A DNA stretch of 64,000 bases from UBA5066 sp048500275 (GCA_048500275.1 JASNYI010000003.1:248001-312000); one strand, 5' to 3'; numbered from the stretch's first letter, positions 41,974 to 51,353 are shown. The notes: generated by a model not told the origin, from the sequence alone. Translations and numbers: made by a program.

Positions 41974-44900
41974 ATGACCCGCGACACGCCGAAACCGGCC
42001 CCGACCGGGGAATCGGACCTCCACGAGGCCGAGACCCGCGTCGCCGCCGGTCCGGCGACGCCCCTCACCGCGGGGGTTCCGGAGCCGCCCACCCTCCCGG
42101 AATCGGCGGCGCACGCCGGCGCCCGGGCCGCGCCCCCGTTCCCCGTCCCCGGCTGGGACCGTTACGAGGTCTTCGGGTTCCTCGGCGAAGGGGGCATGGG
42201 ACGTGTCTACGCCGCGCACGACCCCAGGCTCGGACGGGACGTCGCCCTGAAGCTCCTCAAGGACGAGGACCCCGAGCTCGCCCGCAGGTTCCTCGTCGAG
42301 GCGCGCGCCCAGGCCCGCGTCGGGCACGAGGCGGTCTGCCCCGTCTGGGAGGTGGGCGAGGTGGAGGGGCACCTCTACATCGCGATGCCCCTCCTCAGGG
42401 GCCCGGGCCTCAGGGCCGCCACGCGCGAGATGACCCTCGAGCAGCGGGTCGAGATCGTCGCAAGGGTCGCCGACGGCCTCCACGCCGCGCACCGGATCGG
42501 CCTCGTCCACCGGGACGTCAAGCCGGGGAACGTCCTCGTCGAGACGACGGCCGAGGGGGAGCACCGCCCGTACGTCATGGACTTCGGCCTCGTGCGCGAC
42601 ACGTCGGTCGAGGGGATGACGATGACCGGCCTCGCCCTCGGCACCCCGTGGTACATGGCTCCCGAGCAGGCGCTCGGGAAGCACTCGGCCGTCGACCGCC
42701 GCTCCGACGTCTACTCCCTCGGCGTGACGCTCTACGAGGTCCTGTCCGGCACCCTCCCGTTCGACGGGGGGACCCCCTTCGACGTCATGAACCGGGTCCT
42801 CACCGAGGAGCCCGCGCCGATCGCGAAGGTGGTCCCCGGCTTCCCGCGGGACCTCGACACCATCGTCCTCAAGTGCCTCGAGAAGGACCCCGCGCGCCGC
42901 TACGACTCCGCCCGCGCCCTGGCCGACGACCTCCGCCGCTTCCTCGACGGCGAGCCGATCGCCGCCCGGCCGGACGGCCTCCCGGCGCGCCTCGTGCGCC
43001 GGGCGAAGAAGAACCCCGCCCTGGCGGCGATGGCGGCCGGGCTCGTCCTCGCGGTCGTCTCCTTCGGTCTCTTCGCCGTCCGCTCCCGCCTCGAGGCCGC
43101 GCGGAGGGCGGAGATCGCGCGGGGGCTGGGCGAGGAGATGCGGGAGACGGAGTTCCTCGTCCGCTTCGCCTCGCACATGCTCCCGCTGCACGACGTGAAC
43201 CGCGAGAGGGCGATCGTGAGGCACCGGATGCGCGACCTCGAGGCACGCCTCCCCGCCCTGGGCGCCCCGGCCCGCGCGCCCGGCGCCTACGCCCTCGGCC
43301 GGGGCCATCTCGTCCTCGGCGAGCTCGACCCGGCACGGGAGCGTCTCCAGCGGGCGTGGGACCTCGGCCTGACGACCCCCGACGTCGCCTACGCGCTCGG
43401 CGTGACGCTCGCGCACCTCTACGAGCGCGAGCGCCGCTCCTTCGTCTCGGCGGCGACGCCCGAGGAGCGGGAGAGGAGGCGCAGGGAGGTCGACGCTTCC
43501 CTGCGCGACCCGGCGCTCGAGCTCCTCGAGAAGGCCCGCGGGGCGCGGATGGACTCCCCCGAGTACGCCGAGGCGCTCGTCGCGGAGCTCCAGGACGACC
43601 TCGACCGCGCGATCGAGCTGGCCCGGACAGCCGCCGGGAAGGCGCCGTGGCTCTACGAGGCGCGGACGCTCCTGGGGCGCGCGTTCCGCCGGCGCGCGCA
43701 CGATCGGATGAGCGCGGGGCGCGACCCCGAGGCCCTGGCCGACTTCGACGAGGCGGAGAAGGCGTACCGGAGCGCCGTCGACGTCGCCCGGAGCGACCCC
43801 CTCGCCTACCAGGGGATGTGCTCGGTGTTCCGGGACCTCGCCGACTTCGCCCAGGTCCGGCGACGGTCGCCGGCCGAGGCGTTCGCCGAGGCGGCCGTCT
43901 GGTGCGAGAACGCCGTGGCCGTCGACCCGGCCAACCCGCTCACGCTCCTCAGGGCGTCCGACGTGGAGTGGCAGTGGGGAATCCACCTCGCGTCCGAGGG
44001 GAAGGACCCCCGCGAGCGGTTCCGGCTGGCGATCGAGCTGGCGGAGCGGACGATCCCCTCGCGCTTCGACGTCTCCTACGCGCTCGACAACGTCGGGATC
44101 GCCTGGGTGAACCACGCCCGCTGGGACGCCGAGAACGGCCTCGACCCCGGGCCCTCCTTCGCGAAGGCCGAGGAGGCTTTCCGCCGCTGCGTGGCGGAGT
44201 TCCCGAACCTCTTCTCGGTCCACTGCAACCTCGCCGAGACGCTCACGGCGAGGGCCCGCTGGGAGCGCACCCGCGGCAGGGACCCCACGCCACTCCTCGC
44301 CCAGGCCCGCGAGGTCCTCGCGCGCGGCGAGAAGATGACCTCCTTTTTCTGCATCGCGGCGATCGGGGTCGGCACCGCCTCGGAGGAGGTCGCCTGGGCC
44401 CTGCTCTCGGGCGCGGATCCCTCGCCGCTCGCGGCCGAGGTCGAGGAGCGCCTCGCGACGCTCCGTGAGAGGAACCCGAGCGCCGTCGACGCCTTTCTCG
44501 ACGCCGCGCGCGCCCGCCTCGCGGTCGCGGAGGGCCGGCTCCTGGCCGGCGGCGAAGCCCTCGGCGACGTCGACCGCGCGGCGACCCTCCTCGCCGAGGT
44601 CGACCGCCTGAGCCCCCAGGGCGCGGAGGCGGCCCTCCTCCACGCCGAGGCGGAGCTGCTCCGCGCACGTGCCGGCGCGCCGGGAGCCTGGGCCGCGGCC
44701 GCGGCCGCCTTCGAGCGGGCGCGCCGCCTTTCGCCCGCCAGGGCTCACCCGCTCGCCCGCTCCGCCCTGTTCCACCGGTACCGCCTCGAGAGCCCCGCGG
44801 CCTCACCGCGGGACATTCCGGACGGCCTTCGCTTCTCGCGCGCAGCCCTGGCGATCGACCCGGCCTCGCCGGAAGCCCTCCTCCTCGCCGGGTTCTTCGC

Positions 44901-45081
44901 CGCGAGGTCCGGACACGCCGCCGAGGCGCGGGCGCTCCTGGCCCGCGGGAAGGAGGCGAACCCGCTCCTGCCCCGCCTCCTCGGCCTCAGGCCGGGGGAC
45001 GGATCCGGTCCACGCCCACCGTCTCGTCCACGGGGGCCCATCTCGCCCGGTGGAGGTAGAGCGGCTCCGCCTTCCCCTTGA
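41974..45081 (+). CDS. Membrane Ser/Thr protein kinase with periplasmic TPR-like domain
   Basis: The 1035-residue product has a cytoplasmic kinase domain (about 62-330): FLGEGGMGRVYAA, K93, E109, H179-R-D181-VKPGN186, D203-F-G and GTPWYMAPEQ. A single transmembrane helix follows at about 346-368 (ALAAMAAGLVLAVVSFGLFAV), then about 660 residues of TPR-like helices outside the membrane (YALGRGHLVLGELDPARERL; ADFDEAEKAYRSAVDVARSD). All catalytic residues are present. The last 32 residues are Pro/Gly/Arg-rich and antisense to the cyclase gene. It is probably cotranscribed with pfkA. Confidence 0.93.
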   Translation: MTRDTPKPAPTGESDLHEAETRVAAGPATPLTAGVPEPPTLPESAAHAGARAAPPFPVPGWDRYEVFGFLGEGGMGRVYAAHDPRLGRDVALKLLKDEDPELARRFLVEARAQARVGHEAVCPVWEVGEVEGHLYIAMPLLRGPGLRAATREMTLEQRVEIVARVADGLHAAHRIGLVHRDVKPGNVLVETTAEGEHRPYVMDFGLVRDTSVEGMTMTGLALGTPWYMAPEQALGKHSAVDRRSDVYSLGVTLYEVLSGTLPFDGGTPFDVMNRVLTEEPAPIAKVVPGFPRDLDTIVLKCLEKDPARRYDSARALADDLRRFLDGEPIAARPDGLPARLVRRAKKNPALAAMAAGLVLAVVSFGLFAVRSRLEAARRAEIARGLGEEMRETEFLVRFASHMLPLHDVNRERAIVRHRMRDLEARLPALGAPARAPGAYALGRGHLVLGELDPARERLQRAWDLGLTTPDVAYALGVTLAHLYERERRSFVSAATPEERERRRREVDASLRDPALELLEKARGARMDSPEYAEALVAELQDDLDRAIELARTAAGKAPWLYEARTLLGRAFRRRAHDRMSAGRDPEALADFDEAEKAYRSAVDVARSDPLAYQGMCSVFRDLADFAQVRRRSPAEAFAEAAVWCENAVAVDPANPLTLLRASDVEWQWGIHLASEGKDPRERFRLAIELAERTIPSRFDVSYALDNVGIAWVNHARWDAENGLDPGPSFAKAEEAFRRCVAEFPNLFSVHCNLAETLTARARWERTRGRDPTPLLAQAREVLARGEKMTSFFCIAAIGVGTASEEVAWALLSGADPSPLAAEVEERLATLRERNPSAVDAFLDAARARLAVAEGRLLAGGEALGDVDRAATLLAEVDRLSPQGAEAALLHAEAELLRARAGAPGAWAAAAAAFERARRLSPARAHPLARSALFHRYRLESPAASPRDIPDGLRFSRAALAIDPASPEALLLAGFFAARSGHAAEARALLARGKEANPLLPRLLGLRPGDGSGPRPPSRPRGPISPGGGRAAPPSP

Positions 45082-46588
45082 CCGCGACGGGGGGAAGCGC
45101 CTCCAGAGCGAAGCGAGAGGTCCGGAGCCGCCGCCGCGTCGCTTCCGAGACGAGGACCTCGCCCTCCTGCGCCGCCGTGCAGACCCGCGCCGAGACGTTC
45201 GTCGTGTCGCCGATGGCGGCGAACTGGACGTAGTCGGGCGAGCCGATGTTCCCGAACGCGACGGGCCCCGAGTTCAGGCCGACGTGGATCTCGAGGCGCC
45301 GGTCCTCGCCCCACGTCGCGTTCAGCTTCGCCAGGGCGCTGCGCATCTCCAGCGCGGCCGAGAGCGCCCGGTCGGCGTCGTCGTCGTGGGGGGTCGGAAC
45401 CCCCCAGATCGCCATGAGGGCGTCTCCGATGTACTTCTCGAGCGTCCCCTCGTGCCGGAAGACGATCTCGGCCATGACCGGGAAGTAGCGGTTCAGGAGG
45501 TCGACGACCTCGCGCGGGGCCAGCTTCGAGGACATCGCCGTGAAGCCGCTGATGTCCGAGAAGAGGACCGTCACGTCGGCGTCGCGCACCTGGGCGCCGA
45601 AGTCGGCCGAGCCCATCAGCGGGCCGACGACCGACGGGGGAAAGAAGCGGAGCAGGCTCGAGCGCCGCACGGCCTCTTCCTGGAGCTTTCCCGTGAGCCG
45701 GGCGTTCTCGATCGCCTGGGCCGCCTGGCTGCCGAACGCCCCCAGGAACTCGAGGTCCTCCGGCCCGTAGCGGTTCGGGATGGAGCGGTGGTCCACGTAG
45801 AGGACGCCGATGACCCGGTCGGCGACCTTCAGCGGCGCCGCCATCGAAGAGCGGATCGACTCGCCCGCCACGGTGGCGGAGCCGGCGAAGCGGGGGTCGA
45901 CGAGGGCGTCGTCGCTCACGAGCCCGTCTCCCCTCTCGAAGACGTGCCGGACGATGCTGCGGCTGAAGAACGACTCGGACTCCGACATCGTCTTCCTCGA
46001 CCGGACGACCTTGGCGACCGGCTCCTCGGAGCCCTCCTCCAGCAGGAGAAGCGCGGCGCGGTGGACGTCGAGGATCTGGAGGAGGAGGTCGACGATCCGC
46101 GGCAGGATCACGTCGACCGGCTCCGGCGAGGAGAGGATCTGGGAGACCGTGAGCAGGATCTTCAGCTTCGCCTCGGAGCGCTGCATCGGCAGCGCGCCCT
46201 TCAGGCGAATGGCCGAGGTCTTGTCGATCTCCGCCCCCGCGCCGATGAGGGCGTCGAGCGAGAGCTCGGGGCTCGAGTGGCCGGTCCTCGTCGCCTCCCG
46301 GTCCTCCTCGAACCGCAGCGCGAGCTCGCCGAGCTGGAAGGCGTCGCCGTGCTTCAGGCGGCACTGCAGGACGCGCAGGCCCCCCACGAACGTGCCGTTC
46401 CGGCTTCCGAGGTCGACGACGCTGGAACCGTTTTCCTCCACGTCGATGCGTGCGTGGAACCGGGACAGGCTGGCGTCGTGGAGGACGACGTCGTTCTCGC
46501 GGGACCGGCCGATCGAGTTCGCGCCCGGTTTCAGCGGGAAGCGATCGGGAGGCCCGCCCCCCGCGGGGGTCCGAATGAGGAACGGCAT
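44987..46588 (-). CDS. FHA-GAF-adenylate cyclase (class III)
   Basis: The 533-residue soluble protein has an FHA domain (about 5-93: GRSRENDVV, SRFHARI, DLGSRNGTFVGG), a GAF domain (about 141-300) and a class III cyclase catalytic domain (about 335-520). D345 (LFSDISGFT) and D389 (YIGDALMAIWG) bind the metals, K385 and the IGDTTNVSARV segment fit adenine specificity, and the late Asn/Arg are present. FHA binds phosphothreonine, so the convergent Ser/Thr kinase is an obvious candidate input; that link is inference. A TAGAATCCCC element lies just upstream of the ATG, with no Shine-Dalgarno. Confidence 0.94.
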   Translation of the reverse strand: MPFLIRTPAGGGPPDRFPLKPGANSIGRSRENDVVLHDASLSRFHARIDVEENGSSVVDLGSRNGTFVGGLRVLQCRLKHGDAFQLGELALRFEEDREATRTGHSSPELSLDALIGAGAEIDKTSAIRLKGALPMQRSEAKLKILLTVSQILSSPEPVDVILPRIVDLLLQILDVHRAALLLLEEGSEEPVAKVVRSRKTMSESESFFSRSIVRHVFERGDGLVSDDALVDPRFAGSATVAGESIRSSMAAPLKVADRVIGVLYVDHRSIPNRYGPEDLEFLGAFGSQAAQAIENARLTGKLQEEAVRRSSLLRFFPPSVVGPLMGSADFGAQVRDADVTVLFSDISGFTAMSSKLAPREVVDLLNRYFPVMAEIVFRHEGTLEKYIGDALMAIWGVPTPHDDDADRALSAALEMRSALAKLNATWGEDRRLEIHVGLNSGPVAFGNIGSPDYVQFAAIGDTTNVSARVCTAAQEGEVLVSEATRRRLRTSRFALEALPPVAVKGKAEPLYLHRARWAPVDETVGVDRIRPPA

Positions 46589-46594
46589 GGCTTC

Positions 46595-46604
46595 GGGGAT
46601 TCTA
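46595..46604 (-). promoter_or_regulatory. TAGAATCCCC element next to the cyclase start
   Basis: On the minus strand TAGAAT then CCCC, with 10 nt from the TAGAAT box to ATG 46588. It also lies next to the stop of the acyl-CoA synthetase gene (46602). Confidence 0.5.
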
Positions 46605-48110
46605 GCGGGCGTCGTCTCCGGAGCCGAAGAGCGCCTTCACCGCCGCCTTCGTCACCTTTCCCATCGCGTTGCGGGGCAGGTCCTCGACCGCGACGAGCTT
46701 CGTCGGGAGCTTGTACGGGGCGAGGCGTTCGCGCGCCCATTCCCTGAGGGCCGCAAGCCGCGGCGGCTCCCCTCGGGCGACGACCGCCGCGGCCACCCTC
46801 TCCCCCCATTCCTCGTCGGGCAGGCCGACCACCGCCACGTCGAGGATTCCCGGGTGGAGGCGGAGGACGTCCTCGATCTCGAGGGCCGATATCTTGTAGC
46901 CGCCCGTCTTGAGGATGTCGGCGGAGGCCCGCCCGAGGATCCGGAAGGTCCCCCGCTCCCTCGAGGCGACGTCCCCCGTCAGGAACCAGCCGTCCGAGAA
47001 CGCCTGCTCCGTCTCCTCCGGCCGGCCGTGATAACCGCGAAAGAGGGTCGCCCCCCTCACCCGCAGGTCGCCCGGCACTCCGTCGGCGCACCTGGCCCCC
47101 GTCTCGTCCACGAGCGCCACCTCGACGCCCGGGAGGGGCACCCCCACGGTTCCGGGAACCCGCTCGCCGCGCAGGGGATTCGACAGCGCCATCCCCGTCT
47201 CGGTCATCCCGTAGCGCTCGAGGAGACGGTGGCCCGAGATCTCCTCCCAGCGCGCGAAGAGCGGCACCGGCAGCGCCGCGGAGCCCGAGACCATGACGCG
47301 GAGCCGCCGGCAGGCCGCGCTCCTGCGGGCCCGCGCCGAGGCGTCGGACGCGTCCCACGCCGCGGCGAGCCTGGCGTAGACCGTGGGGACGGCCATGAAG
47401 AGCGTCAAGTCGCCCTCCTCGAGCCGCCGCCAGCACTCCTGGGCGTCGAACCCCGGGAGCATCTCGACGCGGGCCCCGTTCGCGAGCGCGCAGAGCGTGA
47501 CGTTCACGAGGCCGTGCGTGTGGTGGAGCGGCAGGACGTTCGGGATCGCGTCGTCCGCGCACCACTCCCACGCCGCAGAGAGCGAAGCGACCTGCGCCGC
47601 GAGGCTGCCGTGCGTGTGGACCACGCCCTTGGGCCTGCCGGTCGTGCCGCTCGTGTAGAGGATCAGCGCGGCGTCGCCCGGCGCGGGCCCCGGGACCGCA
47701 CCGCGCGCGACCCGGCCTCCCGCCGCCCCGGCCGTCTCGAGGGAGAGAACCCGCCAGCGTCTCCCCGCGGAAAGCGGCGCGAGCCGCGTGGCGTTCCCGG
47801 CATCGACGAGGGCGTGGGCCGCCCCCGAGTCGTCGAGGACGTGGACGTGCTCGGCCGGGGGGTGCGAGGGGGCGAGGGGCACGGCCACGCCGCCGGCCCG
47901 CCACGCGCCGAGGAGCCCTGCGACGAACGGGGCCCCCGGTGCGGCGAGGAGGGCGACGCGCTCGCCCTCGAGCGAGGCGCGCCCGGCGAGGAGGCGGGCC
48001 GCGACCTCGTCCGCAGCGGCGAGGAGGGCTGCGTACGTCGCCCCTCCCCGCCGGTCGACGACGGCCACCTTCTCCGGGTGCCGGTCGAGCCCGTGGAGCG
48101 ACGTCTTCAG
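46602..48110 (-). CDS. Acyl-CoA synthetase (AMP-binding, malonyl-CoA synthetase-like)
   Basis: The 502-residue ANL-family ligase has LILYTSGTTGRPKGVVHTH (P-loop), LPLHHTHGLVN, RYGMTETGMALSNP, the DGWFLTGDVA hinge region and a C-terminal lysine in NAMGKVTKAAV. HHTHGL and MTETGM with SNPLRGERVPGTVG resemble malonyl-CoA synthetases; other short acids are possible. No ATG, GTG or TTG fits the N-terminus. A CTG at 48110 overlaps the acyl-CoA dehydrogenase stop (CTGA), with AAGGAG upstream. A GTG about 17 residues inside would cut a conserved segment. Confidence 0.88.
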   Translation of the reverse strand: MKTSLHGLDRHPEKVAVVDRRGGATYAALLAAADEVAARLLAGRASLEGERVALLAAPGAPFVAGLLGAWRAGGVAVPLAPSHPPAEHVHVLDDSGAAHALVDAGNATRLAPLSAGRRWRVLSLETAGAAGGRVARGAVPGPAPGDAALILYTSGTTGRPKGVVHTHGSLAAQVASLSAAWEWCADDAIPNVLPLHHTHGLVNVTLCALANGARVEMLPGFDAQECWRRLEEGDLTLFMAVPTVYARLAAAWDASDASARARRSAACRRLRVMVSGSAALPVPLFARWEEISGHRLLERYGMTETGMALSNPLRGERVPGTVGVPLPGVEVALVDETGARCADGVPGDLRVRGATLFRGYHGRPEETEQAFSDGWFLTGDVASRERGTFRILGRASADILKTGGYKISALEIEDVLRLHPGILDVAVVGLPDEEWGERVAAAVVARGEPPRLAALREWARERLAPYKLPTKLVAVEDLPRNAMGKVTKAAVKALFGSGDDAR

Positions 48111-49249
48111 CGCTCGAAGATCTCCTTGGCGACGATGAGCCGCTGGATCTGGCTCGTCCCCTCGTAGATCTGGTAGATCTTGGCGTCCCGCATCAGCTTC
48201 TCGACCGGGTACTCGTGCGAGTAGCCGTAGCCGCCGTGGACCTGCACGGCGTCGGTCGCGACCTTCATCGCCATGTCGGCGCAGAAGGCCTTCGCCATCG
48301 CCGCGTACTTCGTGTTCCGCTTGCCGTTGTCGATCGCCCAGGCCGCGAGGCGAACCAGGTGGCGCCCGGCCTCGATCGACATCGCCATCTCCGCGATCAT
48401 GAAGCTGATCGCCTGGTAGGCCGCGATCGGCAGGCCGAACGTCTTCCGCTCCTTCGCGTACTTCACCGCCTCGTCCATCGCGCGCTGCGCGAGGCCGACC
48501 GCGCCCGAGGCGACCGGCGGGCGGGTGTGGTCGAAGGCCGCCATCGCGATCCGGAAGCCGTCCCCCTCCTTGCCGAGGAGGTACTTCGCCGGGACCTTCA
48601 CCTCCTCGAACGTCAGGCCGCGCGTGTCGCTCGCCCGCTGTCCGAGGTTCCACTCCTTCTTCCCCACCGTGATCCCGGGAGTGTCCGCCGGGACGAGGAA
48701 GCCCGACATCCCCTTGTGCTTCTTCTCGGGGTCCGTGTAGGCGAGGACGAAGTACCAGTTCGCGACCCCTCCGTTCGTGATCCAGGCCTTCGTCCCGTCG
48801 ATGACGTACTCGTCGCCCACCTTCCGCGCCTTCGTCCGGATGCCGGCGACGTCCGAGCCGGCGCCCGGCTCGGTCACGGCGTAGGCCGCGAAGAGGGGCT
48901 CGGCCGTGAGGCGGCCGAGGAACTCCTTCTTCTGCTCGTCGTTGCCCGCGACGATGACCGGGGCCGCCGCGAGGGCGTTCGCCTCCATCGCCGTCGCGAT
49001 CCCGGTGCAGCCCCAGGCGAGCTCTTCCGTGATGATGCAGCCATCGAGCGTCCCGAGGCCCATGCCGCCGTACTCGGGCGGGACGTGCGTGTTCATCAGG
49101 CCCAGCTCCCACGCCTTCATCGCGATCTCGCGCGGGAACTCGCCCGTCTCGTCGTGGTGCGCCGCCCTGGGCGCCATCTCCTCGCGCGCGAACTTCCGGG
49201 CCAGCTCCTGGAGCGCCTGCTGCTCTTCGGTCAGGGAGAAGTCGATCAT
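48107..49249 (-). CDS. Acyl-CoA dehydrogenase
   Basis: The 380-residue FAD enzyme oxidises acyl-CoA to enoyl-CoA. It has AAYAVTEPGAGSDVAGI (flavin contact), WITNGGVANWYFV, QAISFMIAEMAMSIEAGRHLV and VQVHGGYGYSHEYPVEKLMRDAKIYQIYEGTSQIQR, whose Glu in YEGT is the catalytic base of short/medium-chain dehydrogenases. Length and motifs are canonical. The coupled downstream acyl-CoA synthetase suggests a small acyl-chain catabolic unit. A TAGAATCCCC element lies 49 nt upstream, inside the end of thpR. Confidence 0.96.
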   Translation of the reverse strand: MIDFSLTEEQQALQELARKFAREEMAPRAAHHDETGEFPREIAMKAWELGLMNTHVPPEYGGMGLGTLDGCIITEELAWGCTGIATAMEANALAAAPVIVAGNDEQKKEFLGRLTAEPLFAAYAVTEPGAGSDVAGIRTKARKVGDEYVIDGTKAWITNGGVANWYFVLAYTDPEKKHKGMSGFLVPADTPGITVGKKEWNLGQRASDTRGLTFEEVKVPAKYLLGKEGDGFRIAMAAFDHTRPPVASGAVGLAQRAMDEAVKYAKERKTFGLPIAAYQAISFMIAEMAMSIEAGRHLVRLAAWAIDNGKRNTKYAAMAKAFCADMAMKVATDAVQVHGGYGYSHEYPVEKLMRDAKIYQIYEGTSQIQRLIVAKEIFER

Positions 49250-49282
49250 CGTTCGCTCCTTCTACCGGCCCGCGTCGGGCCT

Positions 49283-49864
49283 CTATTGCGGTGCAGCAGG
49301 GGATTCTATCGGAACCCGGACGATCTCCGTGTAGTCCGGCCCGCGGGGCGTCAGGTCGCTCCGGTAGAGGACGAGGGCGGAGACCCCGATCGAGCCGAAC
49401 GGCTCGTGCGGGACCGACGGGAGGGCCCGGGCCACCCGCCGGCCGGCCTCGGGGTCCTTCGCCCGCGCGAGCGTCAGGTGCGGCGCAAAGGGGCGCGGCT
49501 CGGGCGGGAAGCCGGCGGCGACGAACGCCTCCTCGACGGCCGCCGCGAGCGCGACGAGCTCACCGGCCCCCGCTCCGCACCCCGCCCAGAGGACCCGCGC
49601 CGGCCCGCGCGGCGGGAAGGCGCCGAGCCCCTCGAGCGCGAGGCGGAACGGGCCCGGGCCGCCCCCCGCCGCGGCCTCCGTCGCCGCCCGGGCGTCCGGG
49701 ACGCGCTCCGGGTCGATCTCCCCCAGGAACTTGAGCGTGAAGTGGAGCTGCCCCGGCGGGACCCATTTCAGCCCGTGGAAACCCGGGAGGAGGCTCCCCG
49801 CCCCGGCGAGGCGGCGCCTCGTGACGGCGTCCTCGACCGGGACGGCGACGAACGCGCGGACCAC
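49283..49864 (-). CDS. thpR: RNA 2',3'-cyclic phosphodiesterase (LigT/ThpR)
   Basis: The 193-residue 2H phosphoesterase has two HxTx motifs, H41-F-T-L (QLHFTLKFLGE) and H129-L-T-L (APHLTLARAK), and the LVLYRSDLTPRGPDYTEI end typical of LigT. It acts on 2',3'-cyclic phosphate RNA termini. GTG 49864 gives the standard length; a TATCCT box ends 6 nt before it and there is no Shine-Dalgarno. It is divergent from the M64 peptidase. Confidence 0.92.
   Translation of the reverse strand: MVRAFVAVPVEDAVTRRRLAGAGSLLPGFHGLKWVPPGQLHFTLKFLGEIDPERVPDARAATEAAAGGGPGPFRLALEGLGAFPPRGPARVLWAGCGAGAGELVALAAAVEEAFVAAGFPPEPRPFAPHLTLARAKDPEAGRRVARALPSVPHEPFGSIGVSALVLYRSDLTPRGPDYTEIVRVPIESPAAPQ
49299..49308 (-). promoter_or_regulatory. 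TAGAATCCCC element upstream of acyl-CoA dehydrogenase
   Basis: On the minus strand TAGAATCCCC lies in the last codons of thpR (encoding IES), 53 nt from the TAGAAT box to ATG 49249. Because it is coding it may be coincidental, but it is identical to the other three copies. Confidence 0.35.
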
Positions 49865-49870
49865 GCCCCG

Positions 49871-49876
49871 AGGATA
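49871..49876 (-). promoter_or_regulatory. thpR: -10 box TATCCT next to thpR
   Basis: TATCCT, CGGGGC, then GTG 49864: the predicted transcription start falls on the start codon. It lies back to back with the TACGAT box of the M64 gene. Confidence 0.45.
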
Positions 49877-49887
49877 GTCCCGTCCGT

Positions 49888-49893
49888 TACGAT
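49888..49893 (+). promoter_or_regulatory. -10 box TACGAT upstream of the M64 peptidase
   Basis: TACGAT, 17 nt before ATG 49911. No clear -35. Confidence 0.35.
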
Positions 49894-49910
49894 CGTCGCC
49901 GAGGCTTCGC

Positions 49911-51353
49911 ATGAGAACGCTCCCCCGCCCCGTCCTCCCCGCCGCGGCCGTGCTCCTCTTCCTCGCCGCCGTCCCGGCCCCGGGCGGACCCGGCACCCTC
50001 CTCGACGCCTTCACGCCGCAGACCATGAGGATCGACCTCCTCCACACCGGCGGGAGAGGCGTCGAGATCGTCGCCGTGGACCGCGTCGTGAACGACGGCC
50101 CGTGGGCCGGGAGCCTGTCGAAGGCCGACGACGGCCTCGGACTCGGCCCCTACCGGTTCGAGGTCCTCGAGCCCGCGACGGGCCGCCTCCTCTACGCCCG
50201 GGGCTATTCGTCGATCTACGCCGAGTGGGAGACGACCCCCGAGGCCCGGACGACCCACCGCACGTTCCGCGAGTCGCTCCGCTTCCCCTGGCCGCTCGCC
50301 CCGGTCCAGGTCGTCCTGAAGAAGCGCGACCGGCAGAACCTCTACCGCGAGGTCTGGCAGACCCTCGTCGAACCCGCCTCCCCCGAGGTCAACCCCGCGC
50401 CTCCGCCTGCGCTCGGGACCGTCTGGACCGTCTTCGAGAGCGGACCGCCGTCGGAGAAGGTCGACCTCCTCGTCCTCGGCGAGGGGTACGCGGAAAAGGA
50501 CCTCCCGAAGTTCCGTGCCGACGTGAAGCGAATGGTCGACGCGCTCTTCCGGTACGAGCCGTTCCGGAGCCGCAGGGCCGACTTCAACGTCCGGGCTCTC
50601 GACCTCGCCTCGGGCGAGGGGGGGGCCCACCGCCCGCAGTCGAGGCTGTTCCGCCGGACGCCCCTCCAGGTGCAGTACAACATCTTCGGCTCCGAGCGCT
50701 ACGTCCTGACCTACGACGACCGCGCCCTGCGCGACGCGGCGGCCCAGGCCCCCTACGACGTCCTCGAGATCCTGGTGAACGACGCGCAGTACGGCGGCGG
50801 AGGCATCTACAACCACCAGGCGACCGCCTCCGCCGACACCGGCTTCGCCGAGTACGTCTTCGTCCACGAGTTCGGCCACCACTTCGCCGCCCTCGCCGAC
50901 GAGTACTACACCTCCGACGTCGCCTACGAGACCGGTGCGGCAGACCTCCCCGAGCCCTGGGAGATGAACGTCACCGCCCTGAAGGATCCGGGGAAGCTCA
51001 AGTGGCGGGACCTCGTCGCGCCCGGAACGCCGCTGCCGACTCCCTGGTCGAAGGAGGCGTTCGAGAAGACCTCCCGCGAGTTCCAGGCGCGCCGCAAGGC
51101 GCTCCTGGCCGGCGGGGCGCCGTCGTCGGCCGTCGACGACCTCTTCCGCGAGCAGCGAAAGGTCGAGGCGGCCTTCTTCGCGAAGGAGAAGCACGCGGGC
51201 GCGGTCGGCGCCTTCGAGGGAGCTGCCTACGAGGCGAAGGGGCTCTACCGCTCCTCGGCCGACTGCATCATGTTCACCCGCACCGAGGCCGGCTTCTGCC
51301 CCGTCTGCCGCCGGGCCATCGAGCGGGTGATCGACAGCCACTCGCGCCCCTGA
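49911..51353 (+). CDS. Secreted M64-family (IgA peptidase-like) metallopeptidase
   Basis: The 480-residue product has a signal peptide (LPRPVLPAAAVLLFLAAVPAPGGP), an N-terminal M64_N-like beta domain (TMRIDLLHTGGRGVEIVAVDRVV; ARGYSSIYAEWETT) and the M64 catalytic domain. The domain starts VDLLVLGEGYAEKDLPKFRADV and includes YVLTYDDRALRD, zinc motif HEFGHHFAALADEYY (first His at about 319) and CIMFTRTEAGFCPVCRRAIERVI near the end. It probably cleaves extracellular protein; the IgA specificity of the founding member should not be assumed. Confidence 0.92.
   Translation: MRTLPRPVLPAAAVLLFLAAVPAPGGPGTLLDAFTPQTMRIDLLHTGGRGVEIVAVDRVVNDGPWAGSLSKADDGLGLGPYRFEVLEPATGRLLYARGYSSIYAEWETTPEARTTHRTFRESLRFPWPLAPVQVVLKKRDRQNLYREVWQTLVEPASPEVNPAPPPALGTVWTVFESGPPSEKVDLLVLGEGYAEKDLPKFRADVKRMVDALFRYEPFRSRRADFNVRALDLASGEGGAHRPQSRLFRRTPLQVQYNIFGSERYVLTYDDRALRDAAAQAPYDVLEILVNDAQYGGGGIYNHQATASADTGFAEYVFVHEFGHHFAALADEYYTSDVAYETGAADLPEPWEMNVTALKDPGKLKWRDLVAPGTPLPTPWSKEAFEKTSREFQARRKALLAGGAPSSAVDDLFREQRKVEAAFFAKEKHAGAVGAFEGAAYEAKGLYRSSADCIMFTRTEAGFCPVCRRAIERVIDSHSRP

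Noticed and set aside
49250..49282. Small gene between acyl-CoA dehydrogenase and thpR
   Set aside because: Only 33 bp, containing the dehydrogenase ribosome-site region; no frame.
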